Shown here in pieces: positions 43,543 through 55,400 of a stretch of DNA of 64,000 nt. The translations under genes and the position numbers were made by a program. The notes under the pieces were generated by a model. That model was not told the DNA's origin and did no database searches. It saw only the letters and a program-made list of their open reading frames with translations. The DNA comes from Cystobasidiopsis lactophilus (taxonomy: Eukaryota > Basidiomycota > Agaricostilbomycetes > Agaricostilbales > Chionosphaeraceae), in contig BCIO01000008.1 of the NCBI GenBank assembly GCA_001599975.1, positions 62,001 to 126,000 on the forward strand, given 5' to 3'. Every line of letters begins with the position of its first letter. The first letter of the stretch is position 1.

Positions 43543-45768
43543 ATGGCAGACGAGCCGCCCATCGCCTTGGCCACTGGCATCGGTCAGTGCCCCTGCCAGC
43601 CGCTTTCCTGTCATGCCGGGCAGACCGGTCGTGTCACTTTTCATGCAGAGCTGAAGCGGGATTCGAGCAGGCGTGGGACTGGCAGCTGCGTTCATCCAAT
43701 CTCTCGGCCTCACCCTGCAGAGGAAGTCGCACCTCCAAAACGAGGCGGCCAAGGAGCCCAAGAAGGACTTTCAAAGACCGTTCGTCGTGTTCCTCCCTCT
43801 AGCCATGCCTCGGTCGCTGGCTGACCAATGGAGTTTTGCAAGCGAACAGATTATGGTTACTAGGCTGTAAGTTTGCATCCCTTGGCAGAGCGACTTTCGC
43901 GAGAGAGAGAAGGGAAAGGTTGACGCGAGCTGTTCCTGGCTGCAGTTGCGATCTTCGTGACTAGCAACACTCTGGGCTCAGTCGTGAGTCTTCCAAGCCC
44001 TACATGTAGAGAATGTCCTCTGAAGTCGGTCGGTGTATTCGCAGTTCCAATTGGGTGCTCTGCCTATCGTGGTGCTCGCGCCCTTAGGAGGCGTATCTGT
44101 TGGTGGCTTCCTTACTGCGTCTGTCTTGCGCTGATCACGGAGAATTGTTCCACGAACAGCTAGTATGGAACGCCATCTTTGCCAGGCTCATCCTGGGCGA
44201 CTCCTTCTCCCGCACTTTGATTCTGGGCACGGCCTTGATCGCAGGAGGGGCCGTCATGATCGCCGTTTTCGGCACCATTGCCGAGCCCACTCACTCTCTA
44301 CCCACCCTTCTCATACTTTTCAAGCGGCCGGCCTTCGTCGCCTTCCTCGGCGCTTTGCTGGTGGCGGTGGTGGGCACTTTGGTGGTGGCCCACATCGCCG
44401 AGTTCTCGCTGCGACCTCCGAGAAGCGAAAGCAAGAGCGAGGTCGGGGACGAGGAGGAGGAGATTGAGACCATCCCGTACAGGCCGAAATCGGGCGGAAG
44501 GAGGTGGTCCGAGCCCCCGCCACCATTGCCGCCGCTCAACACCTCGGTCAAGGCGGGCGACGCTGAAGGGGAATCCATGGTCCGCAAAGTCAGCTTTGCG
44601 CCCACCATCTACGTCGAGACCGACTTGGACGACCCGGCCGACTTGACCCAAACCCGCTTGATGGTCGGCATCATTTATGGCTCTGGTTCGTGACCCTCCT
44701 TCTAGAGCACTTTGCGCATCTGGTGTTCAACAGGGTGTGTCTGTAACAGTTTCGGGCACCTTATCCGGGCTGTGCTTGCTATTCGCCAAGACTGGCACGG
44801 AGTTATTGATCCTCACCTTGCTGGGTCAAAACCAATTCAAACACTGGCAGTCGTACGCTATCGTCTTCATCCTCCTAGTCCTCGCTATCCTCCAGCTCTG
44901 GTACCTCAATCGGTCGCTTCGCCTCCTTGGCCCGACCTTGATTTGCCCATTGGCCTTCTGCTTCTACAACCTTTCATCCATCTTCAACGGCTTAGGTGCG
45001 CTGTCCAATTCATTTGAAGCTTCGTCTACGCTCGGTTCTAAAAAGGTTGTCGACCGCTGCACAGTTTTCTACGACCAGTGGCGGCTGCTCTCCGACTTGC
45101 AAATCGGTCTGGTGACCCTGGGCATCGTCGTCCTTCTCCTCGGGGTCTGGACCGTCTCTCTCAAGCCCGACGCTCTTCCCGAACCTGGAGATGGCGATTC
45201 TGATGTCGACTCGGAGGACGTTGACGAGACTTCGCCTCTGCTCTCGCAATCTCCCGACGCCTATCGCCATATGTCGGACTCAGAAACAGAAGACACTAAG
45301 AAGAGACGGCACAGAGAGTCGACCTTGATTGCGCTAAAGAGGATGCTGACGGACCAACCGCCGGGCCTCGCCATTGGGATTTCCGCCTCGAGTCCCGGTT
45401 TCGCCATCCGGCCTGCTTCTCATCGTCACTTCTCGCAGCCGCACTCATCACACGAGTACTCTTTACCCTCATCTACCGCCTCGTTGCCGCCGCGCGTCAA
45501 CGCCCACCGGCGCTCCCAATCCACCCACCTGCCCGTTTCCTCGGCCACCACACCCTCTCCGACGTCCGAGTGGGGCCAGGCATTTAGAAACCGAGCCAAG
45601 AGAAGGTCCCTTGGCAACAGCTATTACGTTGGCTTGGAGCCGACCTCGTCCACTTCTTCCGCGCCCACCACCCCGAACGTGGAATCGTCGCGGCAAGGGC
45701 AGGAGGCCGAGGAGGAGACCAAGCTGCAGTCTCCACGGTCGTGGTTTCGCCGCATCTTACACCTGTAA
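43543..45768 (+). CDS. NIPA-type magnesium transporter (DUF803)
   Basis: A multi-span membrane protein of the NIPA/DUF803 family, thought to carry magnesium. The ATG at 43543 gives MADEPPIALATGI, then after an intron GLAAAFIQSLGLTLQRKSHL and NEAAKEPKK. Next come AIFVTSNTLGSV and LGALPIVVLAPLGGV, then LVWNAIFARLILGDSFSRTL and LGTALIAGGAVMIAVFGTIA, the family core. A long acidic cytosolic loop interrupts it, about 100 residues with EEEEIETIPYRPKSGGRRWS. Then GVSVTVSGTLSGLCLLFAKT, SYAIVFILLVLAILQLWYLN and ICPLAFCFYNLSSIFNGL lead to IGLVTLGIVVLLLGVWTVSL. The C-terminal 190 residues are Ser/Pro-rich and probably disordered and phosphorylated. The stop is at 45768. The inserted loop makes it longer than human NIPA proteins. 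Confidence 0.85.
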
Positions 45769-45954
45769 ATTACTTTAATTTCGTTTCCGGGGTCGCATTG
45801 AACATATGCATGGGCATGTCATCACAGAAGTGACGTGACCTCGACCAAGTGACACTGCGTCTGAATTGCACGGGACATTGTTAATCTCTCGAGTTCACCG
45901 TATCCGTAGTGTCTACTCGATACCAAGAAGGGGACAGGGGGAAGCCCGATACAA

Positions 45955-47343
45955 TCAGACATTGGAGATGAACTCCTTGACCGCCAACTTGCCAGCAAAG
46001 GCTTCAGCCAATCTCTTGATAGCTAGCTTTCGAAACTGTACTGCGACATCCGTGGCCTGGTACTGATGCGGGAAAGGATGAGGGACTCTCTTGGCGTGCC
46101 AAAGCTCGACCCAAGAGTCGCCTTCCTCCGTTAGTCGTTTGGCATACGCTATGCCCTCTGCCCAAGTCTGTGAGATATGTTGTAGAATGGACTAGAATGT
46201 TCGCACGCACCGTCTCGGAGGACATCGACGTCCGCTGGGACCACTAAAGCCGGTGGCAAATTCTTAAAGGACGAGGCCAGCAGTGGCGAAAGGTAAGGAT
46301 CTCTAAGCAGCTCTTCGGTTGGGTTCTCCGGCAAGAAGTACTTGTAGAACCAGGACATTCGAGCATGAGAGAGGAAAGGGCAATCATGATGCTCTATTCG
46401 ATAAGGGTGAGCGTGGATCGTGCAGAGGGGCAACTTTAGCTTACCGGTCCAGGACTTGTGAGGGCTGGTCAGCGCGAATTGAGTAACATCATTCACTTTG
46501 TACTTTACCGAAAGCCCAAAACTTACGTCGTCTTTGAGACTTCAAGCGAGGTGTCGAGTGCGGTGGCGTCGGTAACCGGAATGACAAGAAGCTGAAAGCA
46601 GATAGCACCCAGTCCTTCGTTTCGCGCCCTTTGAGAGAGCACCGCCGAAATGTGGCCTCCAGCACTGAACCCGCCCACAGCAATCCTCTTTGGGTCCACC
46701 CCCAACTCTGCCGCATGCGAACACACAAATTTGAGGGCCTCCCAGCAGTCATTCAAAGGAACTGGGTAGCGGAACTCTGGGCTGAGGCGGTACCCAACAT
46801 CGATCGCCACTGCGCCCGTCTCTTTGACGACGTGGCGGATGAAAGACGCATCATCGTCAATGCTGCCAATCACCCATCCACCTGGGGCGTCCATGTTAAA
46901 TGCGAAGTACCTCTTAGTCACGAAGAGTGCTGCTTACCCCCGTGAAAGTTGAGATAACAAGGGAGCACATCGCCCGCTTTGAAAGTGGATGGGTAGTAGG
47001 CCTTGAGCTGAATCGTGCCCGCGGGATTAGTCACCGGCATCTCCAGGGGCTTGATGTCACCAATTTCTGGCTGCAGTGGACGTAAGCCAAGGCCACGAGA
47101 GGTCTCAGCTGCGCACTTACGCCTGGCTCGCCACCAAACCCCAGCAAGACGGGATTGGCCCGGTATTCTTCGATGCTCATTTGATGTGCCAATCGCTTGC
47201 CTATTTCTATTATCAGACCGAATCAAGGACTTCTTCTCAACCGGAGACTGACCCTGGATATTAGCTGCATATTGAGCCGCGTAGCGCTCGCCCAAGTAAT
47301 CGGCGTAGTGAGGACTGAGGGCGTTCAATTTGGGATCCTCCAT
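45955..47343 (-). CDS. Alpha/beta hydrolase, hormone-sensitive-lipase-type esterase
   Basis: Probable carboxylesterase or lipase of the HSL group. The ATG at 47341-47343 gives MEDPKLNALSPHYADYLGER. Later exons have PLEMPVTNPAGTIQLKAYYP and the oxyanion motif NFHGGGWVIGSIDDDAS, rebuilt exactly across an intron in the HGGG. Next are AIDVGYRLSPEFRYPVPLND and the nucleophile elbow RIAVGGFSAGGHISAVLSQR (G-x-S-A-G-G), then ICFQLLVIPVTDATALDTSL. The Asp of the triad is probably in LPPALVVPADVDVLRDG and the His in RVPHPFPHQYQATD. The C-terminus ends AVKEFISNV. About 340-360 residues. It is head to head with the SDR at 47486, 142 bases between starts. Confidence 0.85.
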
Positions 47344-47485
47344 TTGCAGACGACACTCTCTAGCACAAAATGAACAAAGGGGAGCAGATGGTGGAGTTGG
47401 GACAAGGCACATGGTCGGCAGATTGGCCGACGCGGCTAATGAGGGGCGGAGCATGACATTACGCTTTTGCTCCTGTTCGAGCACC

Positions 47486-48577
47486 ATGAAGCAGGTCGTA
47501 TTGATAACTGGTGCAGGAGTAAGTTGCTGAAGTATGCAGACAACCAAACCTACCTTAAAGCCCACCCGCCACAGTCAGGCATAGGCCAGGCGACATCGGT
47601 CCGCTTTGCAACGGCCGGCTATGCGGTGGCCGCCACTGACATCAAAGAAGATGCGCTCAAAGTGACTGCTGGTCTCGTTCAAGAAGCAGGAGGTTCATGC
47701 TTTACGGCGATAATGGGTAAGATGTTGTCCTATCAGCACCATCGCGGTCCCGCTCACCCAGATCTCCCCAGACGTCTGTTCTTCGACCAGCATTGAGGTA
47801 CATCATACTCTCTGACATCTGGGAGTAAGTGGTCCTGAAAGAGAATCGCAGACAGCCGTCAAGGCCATCTTTACCGAGCTGGGTCAAATCGACGTATTGG
47901 TCAACAACGCCGCTGCTTCGCTGGGGACCGACATCATGGCTTTGACCGAAGAAGTCTGGGACAAGAACGTCGTCTTGGCTCTCAAAAGCGTTTACATGGT
48001 CACCAAAGCCGTTTTGCCACACTTTCTAGAACGCCAACAAGGCGTCATAGTCTCCATCTCCAGCGTCAATGGCGTGACTGGCTTAGGAGAAGAAGCGTAT
48101 GGAGCTGCGAAAGCGTCAGTCTGTTTGACCAAACTCTGGGGACTGTCTAAAACCGTGGTGTCTCAGCGGCGTCATCAACTTGACGGAGAATCTTGCTGTG
48201 CGGTACGGCCCCAATGGCATTCGAGCTTGCTGTGTGGCTCCTGGTACTATCAATTCAGACGCGTGGAAGCATCGAATCGCCGAGAACCCACAGACGTTGG
48301 TGAACTTGAAGAAGTACTACCCGCTCGGCCACATTGGGGAACCAGAGGACATGTGAGTACTCTCCAACCACCCCAAAACCATTAGCTTACGCCTCAAAGT
48401 GCCAACGCCGTGTTCTTCTTGTCCTCTTCCGAGGCAGCTTGGATTACGGGGATCACTCTCAGAGTGGATGGCGGCTTGGTGAGTAGCGAAAGCACCCAAG
48501 TGCTTGAGGACTCATCTGACAGTCGATGCAGTGCGCAGGAAATGCTGGGCTACAGAAAGATCTCATGGGTTCATGAC
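47486..48577 (+). CDS. Classical short-chain dehydrogenase/reductase
   Basis: NAD(P)-dependent oxidoreductase; substrate unknown. The ATG at 47486 gives MKQVVLITGAG, joined to SGIGQATSVRFATAGYAVAA, so TGxxxGIG is split by an intron. The Asp in AATDIKEDALKV suggests NAD preference. IDVLVNNAAASLGTDIMALT follows. The catalytic Ser and Tyr/Lys are in GVIVSISSVNGVTGLGEEAY and YGAAKA. An apparent frame break at 48110-48165 is explained by a 51-base intron (GTCAGT to CTCAG), which restores KAGVINLTENLAVRYGPNGI. Then CCVAPGTINSDAW, AVFFLSSSEAAWITGITLRV and DGGL lead to a last small exon ending KDLMGS at 48577. Length about 260 residues is normal. Confidence 0.88.
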
Positions 48578-48617
48578 TGCGCTGTACATAGAATTTGCCA
48601 CCCAGTTTACATGCCTA

Positions 48618-50146
48618 TCACCACCCTTTGGTCGGAACCCAGACGTCTACAACTTCATCTGAGCCATCAACAACCAAGAAATGAGCGTGCTGGGCGGCAG
48701 TAAGGCACGCGTGCTGAGGGCAGAGGCGAACTTGCTCGCCGATCGTAGGCAGCTTGTTCGGAGAGGCGCCGGTGAATGTTAGAATGCCATGCTCTTGACT
48801 GGTGCGCCCCAATATCCAACCTTCGAGCTCTGGGTTCAAGACTGGACCGAACCCCGGCGACGGTCCTACGTCCTTGGACATCGCGATTGCGCCCGCGTCG
48901 CACAAGGCTTCGACTCGCTCGGGGTACACAGAGATGACGGTCGCTGTTACCGTCAATGCGCAGTCTTCGACCTTGACAAGTGAGGTAGCCAGCTGTTGCG
49001 AATCCAACAGCGCATAGTTGCCCGCGTGTAGTTCGACCACGCCAACCAGATTTAAGTCCTGGAAGGAGGTCCTGATCTCGGCCGCAGCGTGTGCTGTCGG
49101 TGTTGCACCGACTGCAATACGCAAAAGTGATGGCAGCTGGACCTGCTCCTCCGCCGCGACCTTTTGCAGCAGTTTGGCGCACTCGTTGGCCGTCGACACC
49201 TCTTGCTTCAGATAGGCAACGGCCGTGGCGGCATCTTTGGATCCGTAAGAGAAGGAGGCGTGTGTGTAGGTCCCGAAAAGCTCGAGAGTGTCGCTCGCTT
49301 TCAAGGCGGCGCGCATGAGTTCCACCATGGCGGGGTTCGTCGGCGGAAGACCGGCTCGCCTGTTTGTCAAGGGGCTTGGCGGCCGCAGCTTAAATCGAGA
49401 AGGGTCGAGCTCACTTCGTGCCCATATCAATCTTCAAGAAGGCCGACCACTTCTTGGCGGACTCCTTGTCCGCTTCATGCTGGAGAAGCCCGTCCTGTGG
49501 CGAAATATAAACATCTAGCGCCGGTCAGGACACCCAGTCGGCACTTACCAATTGCGCAGGGTGATCGATTAACAGGCGCAAGCATCCTCCTTGTTCCTCC
49601 AAAATGGCCTTGATCCGTGCCAGCTCGGGCAAGAGCTTGATGGGCAGCGGCATGCTGTACAGCACCTGACACAGCACCAGCATCAGAGGCTGCTGATCGA
49701 ATCGAAGCAGAAGCTACTCACATCTGAGACTGTGCTATCAGAAATCAAGCCAGCGTTGATGACACCCCAACTACATAAGAACCGCACATGAGCGAATGGA
49801 AGATAGGAAGTGGCTGGGCCGCCTCACATCTCGGGTAGAGTGCTGCAAATTATCTTCGGACCTGTTTCCTGGCATTGTAATTGAGCGCCCTCGGGAGCCT
49901 TGTGGGTCTTGATGTGAGCACGGAACTGAGCCGAGCATGAGCTTGTTGCTGGTGGACTTGCGTAGAACGCCTTACCTCCCAGCCCAGCTTCTTAACAGAC
50001 TCATCCATCTTCTTGCAGTTCTTGGCGAAGACCTTGCGATCGATCACCAGCTGAGGGGTCTGGATGTCGTTCAAGCGCTGGCCGACAAACAGCTTCTTGA
50101 GCGCGGCCTTGGAGGGCATTTCTTGCGGGCCATTGAAAACAGTCAT
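48618..50146 (-). CDS. DSD1: D-serine dehydratase-like PLP enzyme (fold-type III, zinc-binding)
   Basis: Converts D-serine to pyruvate and ammonia; the fold-type III eukaryotic form needs PLP and zinc. The ATG at 50144-50146 gives MTVFNGPQEMPSKAALKKLF and VGQRLNDIQTPQLVIDRKVF, the alanine-racemase-like barrel start. After an intron comes RAHIKTHKAPEGAQLQCQET, where the Lys in THK is the PLP lysine. Then SAKKWSAFLKIDMGT, ELFGTYTHASFSYGSKDAAT, LLRIAVGATPTAHAA and GVVELHAGNYALLDSQQLAT. The C-terminal zinc motif is CPQHACLTAAQHAHFLVVDG (His-x-Cys), as in yeast Dsd1 and vertebrate enzymes. The stop is at 48618. About 420-430 residues. It is divergent from RidA, 164 bases between the start codons. 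The close family of D-threonine aldolases is less likely given the C-terminus. Confidence 0.88.
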
Positions 50147-50310
50147 CTTGGCAGCAGTGACCAGAGGTGAGGCAAGACTATGCGCCGTGGTCAAGTTACC
50201 GCGCTTCGTCGCTTGGGTCAACGAAATTTCCACATGCCTTGGTGGGTTTCTGTCCTCCACCACCGTGTGCTCTCAATTTTGACCCCTCTTTACCGCACAA
50301 GCAAGCAGAC

Positions 50311-51086
50311 ATGTCTGTCGAGAAAGTCTTTGCCGATGGCCTGCCCAAGGCCACCTTCTACTGTGCGTGGTGGCGATTCATTAAACAAGCAGTGACGCGA
50401 GCTCAACTGGCTCAACAGCCCACGCCGTCAAGGTCCCCGGCCTGATCTTCTGCTCTGGTCAAATTGTATGCTTTCTTAAATGTGTGCCACGGGAGAGCTG
50501 ACCCAGATTGTCGCTTCGCTAGCCTGTGGACGGTGATGCCAAAATTGTTCCCGGTGGCCCACGCGAACATGCTGTAGGCCCATCGAACGCCCGAATGGGT
50601 TCGTAAGGCTCATTAACGCCAATCAGATTCAATGCTTGAACAACCTGCAAACTGTCCTCACGTCGCAAGGCTCATCACTGGAGAAAGGTTCGGCTTTGAC
50701 TATGTCGGGCCATTTTGCCGACAAAATGTTTACGATGAAATTGCGCGCAGTCGTCAAGGTCAACATCTTCTTGGCCAACATGAACGATTTTGACGAGGTC
50801 AACGGTGCGTCGTTGCTATCATTCTCAGTTTCTGCTCTTAACTTGCGATCTGGCACAGTCGGATACGAATCGTTTGTCTACTTAGCGCGTAGTTACTGCA
50901 CAGGGAACTAATTTAGTCGTGCTCACAGTGTCTTCAGGAAGTTCTGCGACCAGCTCCCGGCCAGGACTTGCGTCCAGGCAGCGCGCTTGCCTCGCGATGT
51001 GAGGCTATGTTTTGCCATCTCCTCCTGTCGTCTGATGTGATCCCCTTCAGGTCGATGTCGAGATTGAATGCATCGCTGCGCTCTGA
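50311..51086 (+). CDS. RidA/YjgF/Mmf1 imine deaminase
   Basis: Hydrolyses reactive 2-aminoacrylate/2-iminopropanoate and related imines released by PLP dehydratases. The ATG at 50311 gives MSVEKVFADGLPKATFYC, then SHAVKVPGLIFCSGQI, PVDGDAKIVPGG and after further introns QCLNNLQTVLTSQGSSLE, VVKVNIFLANMNDFDEVN and FCDQLPARTCVQAARLPRDV. The last exon, after an acceptor at CTTCAG, reads VDVEIECIAAL, the standard RidA end. The catalytic-type Arg sits in ARTCVQAARLP. The expected length is about 130-140 residues in about seven exons. The neighbouring D-serine dehydratase makes this the likely partner enzyme. No clear mitochondrial leader is present, so a cytosolic form is expected. Confidence 0.87.
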
Positions 51087-51134
51087 AAGCGGACCGCAAG
51101 AGGATCCGAGGAAGATCATCTTTGCACAAGGTCG

Positions 51135-52412
51135 CTATTGCAATTCTACGAAACAACTCGGTGTTTGAACCTCTTGATTCCGAGCAACCTCGGTCAGCCT
51201 TCCAGTCATAAAGTCACGCTCGTATACTGCCGCGCCCTTCTCTTTGCTTGAACCGGTGATAAGAAATTGACCCTGGCTTAACAAGGCCGCTCCCCGGGGG
51301 TGGCGAAACCCCGTCCGAAACTAGCAGACAAGCGTGTTCAGCGTACTCAAGACTGTCAGAGCTGGTGGCACACCTCCTGAATGCGCTCAATACTTTTGCC
51401 GTCCGCTGAGATTGAAAACGCAACAAGCACATCGCCTTCGGGGTGGCCCTCGTCGCGGTTGGTGACATAGAGATGCTTTGAGTCGGGCGTGATAAGAATG
51501 GCAGAGGCGCTCATTCCCTTTCCAGAAGAGCCTCGTGGGAGCACGGACGAAGTAGCAATGAAATGGGTGGAGGTGAGCGAGTCGCTTTCGATCACGAGCC
51601 CATAGATCGAGACCGTATTGCTGAGCTCGTTCAAAACGTATACAACGGAGCCTAAGATCTTAAGTTGAGCTTTAAAGCTGTGCAGGGGAAAACAGTGTCA
51701 ACATACCGGCAGGGTGCATTGCGAGGTGGCGAGGGCCGTCGGCCAGGTGACAGAACCCCGAGCCGGTGACCTTTCCGTCCTTCACAAACACAAGCTTGTC
51801 GCTTCCTAGATCGGTGACAATCCATGTACTCGTGGAAGCGTGAAAGAAAGCGCCATGTGGATGGGCCGCTTCTTGCCTGTCGGGTCTCGTGGCGGCCTCC
51901 TTGCGCTGCCCATTATTGGGGAAGGGTCTTGCATCGAAGGATTCGAATTGAGGTTGGAAGTCGATCGTGTAAGGCTGCTCGAAGGCACCGCCAGCGGTGA
52001 GCGCGGCGCCAGTCACATTGCTGCCATCGTACTTTATGGACAGCGGTTTACGGCAGAGCTTGTAATGAATAGATGACTTGGGACCTACGTTGACCACGAG
52101 AATATCAGAGCCATCTGGGCTCGTAGCGCCGTGGCAAGGATCAAGCCCATTAGAGCTGAGGGAGCTTTTCAGCCGAAGGTCGACCTTGGGCCAAGCGGAC
52201 GTGTCCAAAGAGAAGGAAGTTATTTGTCCAGCCGCCCCTGGCAGCGCCTGCATTCCATAGAACAAGTTATGCTGGGCTGTGGGCGCAATCCAAGTCGCAG
52301 CTGGAAGCGGCTCGTTGGTGATTGTTTCCAAGCTGAGTGTCTTGAGCAAGCTGTCAAAGGTGAGAACTTGGAGGTGCTTCGAAAAGCTGCCGACTAAAAT
52401 TTTGTGTGTCAT
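51135..52412 (-). CDS. Seven-bladed beta-propeller lactonase (6-phosphogluconolactonase/carboxymuconate cyclase type)
   Basis: Family members hydrolyse or form lactones of sugars or muconates. The ATG at 52410-52412 gives MTHKILVGSFSKHLQVLTFD and a series of blades: ATWIAPTAQHNLFYGMQALP, QITSFSLDTSAWPKVDLRLK, CHGATSPDGSDILVVNVGPK, HPHGAFFHASTSTWIVTDLG and SDKLVFVKDGKV. The strongest signature is GPRHLAMHPAG followed, after an intron, by VYVLNELSNTVSIYGL, the PRH and NEL motifs of this fold. Then come ILITPDSKHLYVTNRDEGHP, FRHPRGAALLSQGQFLITGS and a C-terminal YERDFMTGRLTEVARNQEVQ. The stop is at 51135-51137. About 370 residues. It converges on RidA (49 bases apart) and diverges from the exporter-like gene. 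Confidence 0.85.
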
Positions 52413-52496
52413 TTCGTCGTCCACCTCCAAACCCACTTTGCGGCCGTCGCCACGCGCCGTAGCCGGACCTAAGGACCGGACTTTCGCCCCAAAGCC

Positions 52497-55400
52497 ATGT
52501 GGCTCCCCGAGTGTGCGCCGAGTGTGCGCCCGTACCACGACCAGCTGTTCTTGGCGAGGCCTCAAGGCTCTCTGCGCAAGATGGACATCAAGGCCACGTT
52601 GCGCGGGGTGCGCAAGGTGCGGGAATTCCTCTGCTTCGGGCACCCATCGCTTGTTTTGATAGGTTTCCCCTGATTTAGACTCTTTTCTCCATGGATGGCA
52701 TTCGAATGTAAGCACGCTGCTCAGAGGACCGTACCACATCATTGATAGCGATCCACAGCTTCAAGGGCGTCCTGGCCTACCAAATTGCCATGATGTTTGC
52801 TCCTCTCCTCATTTGCTCCAGAGCAGAGCACAATTCTTATTGCCCGCATTTCGACAGTCTTTGGTTCTTAAAAGGCTACCGGAATGTCTATTCGTGAGCT
52901 CCATAATGCTGCCATGGTTCCTTTTCTCAGAGCATAAACAGGTTCCCCGTCGTGGCCAACGGCATGTTTTTAGTGGCTATTGCTGGGTTTGCGGGAAAAT
53001 CGATCGGAGAAGTCGTCGTGGCCTTGGTCTTCGCCTGTGCGCCTTCCGCTATGGAGTTGTTGGTTTCCAGAAATCTCAAACCCCGTTCGTTGAACAGACG
53101 CGGGCATGTGTTTGGGTGCGCTGGGCTTTCTGATCCTTGCTAAGCTCGTCCACGCGCCTGTGGCCCAAGGCATCATCCTCGCCATCATCCTTTACCTCTT
53201 TGCCTATATCAAAGGAAAGTCGCAGGCCTCCCCGTCTCGGTCCCAGCTAATACCCTTTGGACCTACAGCCGGAGGCCTCAAGTTCTTTGCATTCAGCTTA
53301 TTGGGCATTCTGGTTGCCTTCTCTGGCATCTACACGTCTTGCAAGTGCTTCACTTTGCGATCCTTTTGGTTCCGGCTTAAATGGTTCCAGTCCTGGAAAA
53401 CGGTTTCGACCCGCCTTACTTGGAGGACTACCTCAAAGCCTACCTCTTCGGTGGGGCCATTGTGCTCTTCGTCAACGTGGTGGTGTATCCCACAACGTGC
53501 GAGAAAGAGCTGCGCACCATGCTCGTTGGCAGCATCAAGAATGCCGCCACGTTTTCCGACATACTCAACAAGACTTACGCCTTGGAGGCGACCGCTGAAG
53601 AGAAAGGGGCGCGCCAAAGGCTTCAGGCGGGAATTCGCGCCGATTACGCCTTCCTCGGAATGAAGTTGGCGGCGACGGGCTTTGAGATCAACTGGTCAAA
53701 GTACAGCATGGCGGACTACAACAAGTGGATCGTCAAAGTCAAGATGATGCAGGCTGCTCTGATCGCCATGTCGTCCGGTTTGAGCTCTTTGGATGCATTC
53801 GAAGGGCCGGTCCTCGAAACATTCCGACAAGATTTTCTCTCGGAGGGCTTGAGCGGACCTCGCCAGCGACTCCGCAAGGCGATCCATCTGCTGTTCATCG
53901 ACATCACCAAGGACCTCTCAGTCGACCATGTGGCAAGTTGTTCCTTGAAGCACGCTTTCCCTATAAGCGGCTGATCTGCTTTCAGGCGCCGTTCGATTCC
54001 AAATACCAGGACTTCATGGACCTAGATGATCAACCAGACGATGACCTCTCCCGACGTGGCACTTCGAACCCTGAAGACCTCGAGAACCAAATGCAATCCG
54101 TGCAAGACCGCCTAAACCGCGAGTGCGAGGCGGCTGAACAGAGCTCTACCGACGACAAGAGCGAGAAACCCAGCGAAGCCAAGCCACCCTCGTCTTCCAG
54201 CTCGTCAGACAAAGATTTGGACGTGGTCGAAAATCTCAAGCAGGCGTGGCTCGCCTTCAAAGATATCGAGAACAAAAAGGCGGCCGACCTCCTCGCTTCC
54301 GGCACTCTCGAAGATCCCACAGCTTCCTTGTCGCTTGAGCAGCCGCAAATATCGCAGCGCCAAATGACTGAGAACGAAGAAGAGGGGTTCTGGAAAGCTG
54401 GCGGCGAAATGACGCCGGCTGCGCGCTTCGAGCTCTCAGTGATGCGCATGAAGTCGTTCTTGTTCGGGTTCGACCAGTTCATCGACCAAGTCGTCGAGCT
54501 GCACGACCTGATTTCTTCAGCGCGCAAGGCCAAAGCGGGCATCAAATTTCACTTTGTCGAGACTCTGACGGCTCCTCTGCTGGCTTTATTCCGCAAGCAA
54601 AAAAGGTCAGAGTCCGAGCCAATGTCACAACAAGAGGCGTTGGCAATGCTCGGAGGCGACGAGCGCTCGACTCAAAAGATGACGGCATGGAACCGCTTCT
54701 GGGCCGGCTACAAGGACGTCGAGCTGTTCTTCATGTCCGAGCGATCCCTCTATGCGTTCAAGACAATGCTTGCTAGTGCGTTCTGGCGCTCTTTTTGATC
54801 GGGAGGCTTCAGACTTATTGGGTGCTCAAGCGATGGTGTTTGCCGTTCTGCTGCTGGCCCCTTCCGCGAGGCCGTTCTTTAACAAATATGGCTTGACTAG
54901 CGGACTTATCACGATCGTGGTGGGCATGAATTTTGGCGCGTGAACGTCCCAGAATTGTCCTGGTAGTCCCTAATCCATTCACGCAGTCCTGGGGCAATCG
55001 TTTTTCACCTTTATGCTTCAAATTTTGGGCACCGGCATCGGCGCCATCTTCGGCATGGTCGTACTGGAGATCTTCAAAAACGTTGGTGGTTATAAGTACA
55101 ACCCGTACGGGATTACTTGCTTTTCGCTCCTCCTATCGATCCCTGGCCAGTACATCATCTACACTAAGCCAGTCCGTCCCAGTCTTCTTTTCTGCTCTTT
55201 CTTCCCATGAATCCTTACCCCGCAGATGTTCTTTCCTGGCGCTCTTTTGGCGATGAATGCGCTGGGCGTGCTGGTGGTCACCGAGGTCACCTACGAAAAT
55301 GTTCCTGGCTTCGAGTCTGTCCTACTTGCTCTTGACCGAGGACCGTGACTCAATGTTCAATATGCAGTGGTCCGCCTGTACGATGCCAATTGCTTAGCGC

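Noticed and set aside
48110-48165. Apparent frameshift in the SDR gene
   Set aside because: A 51-base intron with a GTCAGT donor restores the conserved YGAAKAGVINLTENLAVR sequence, so the gene is intact.
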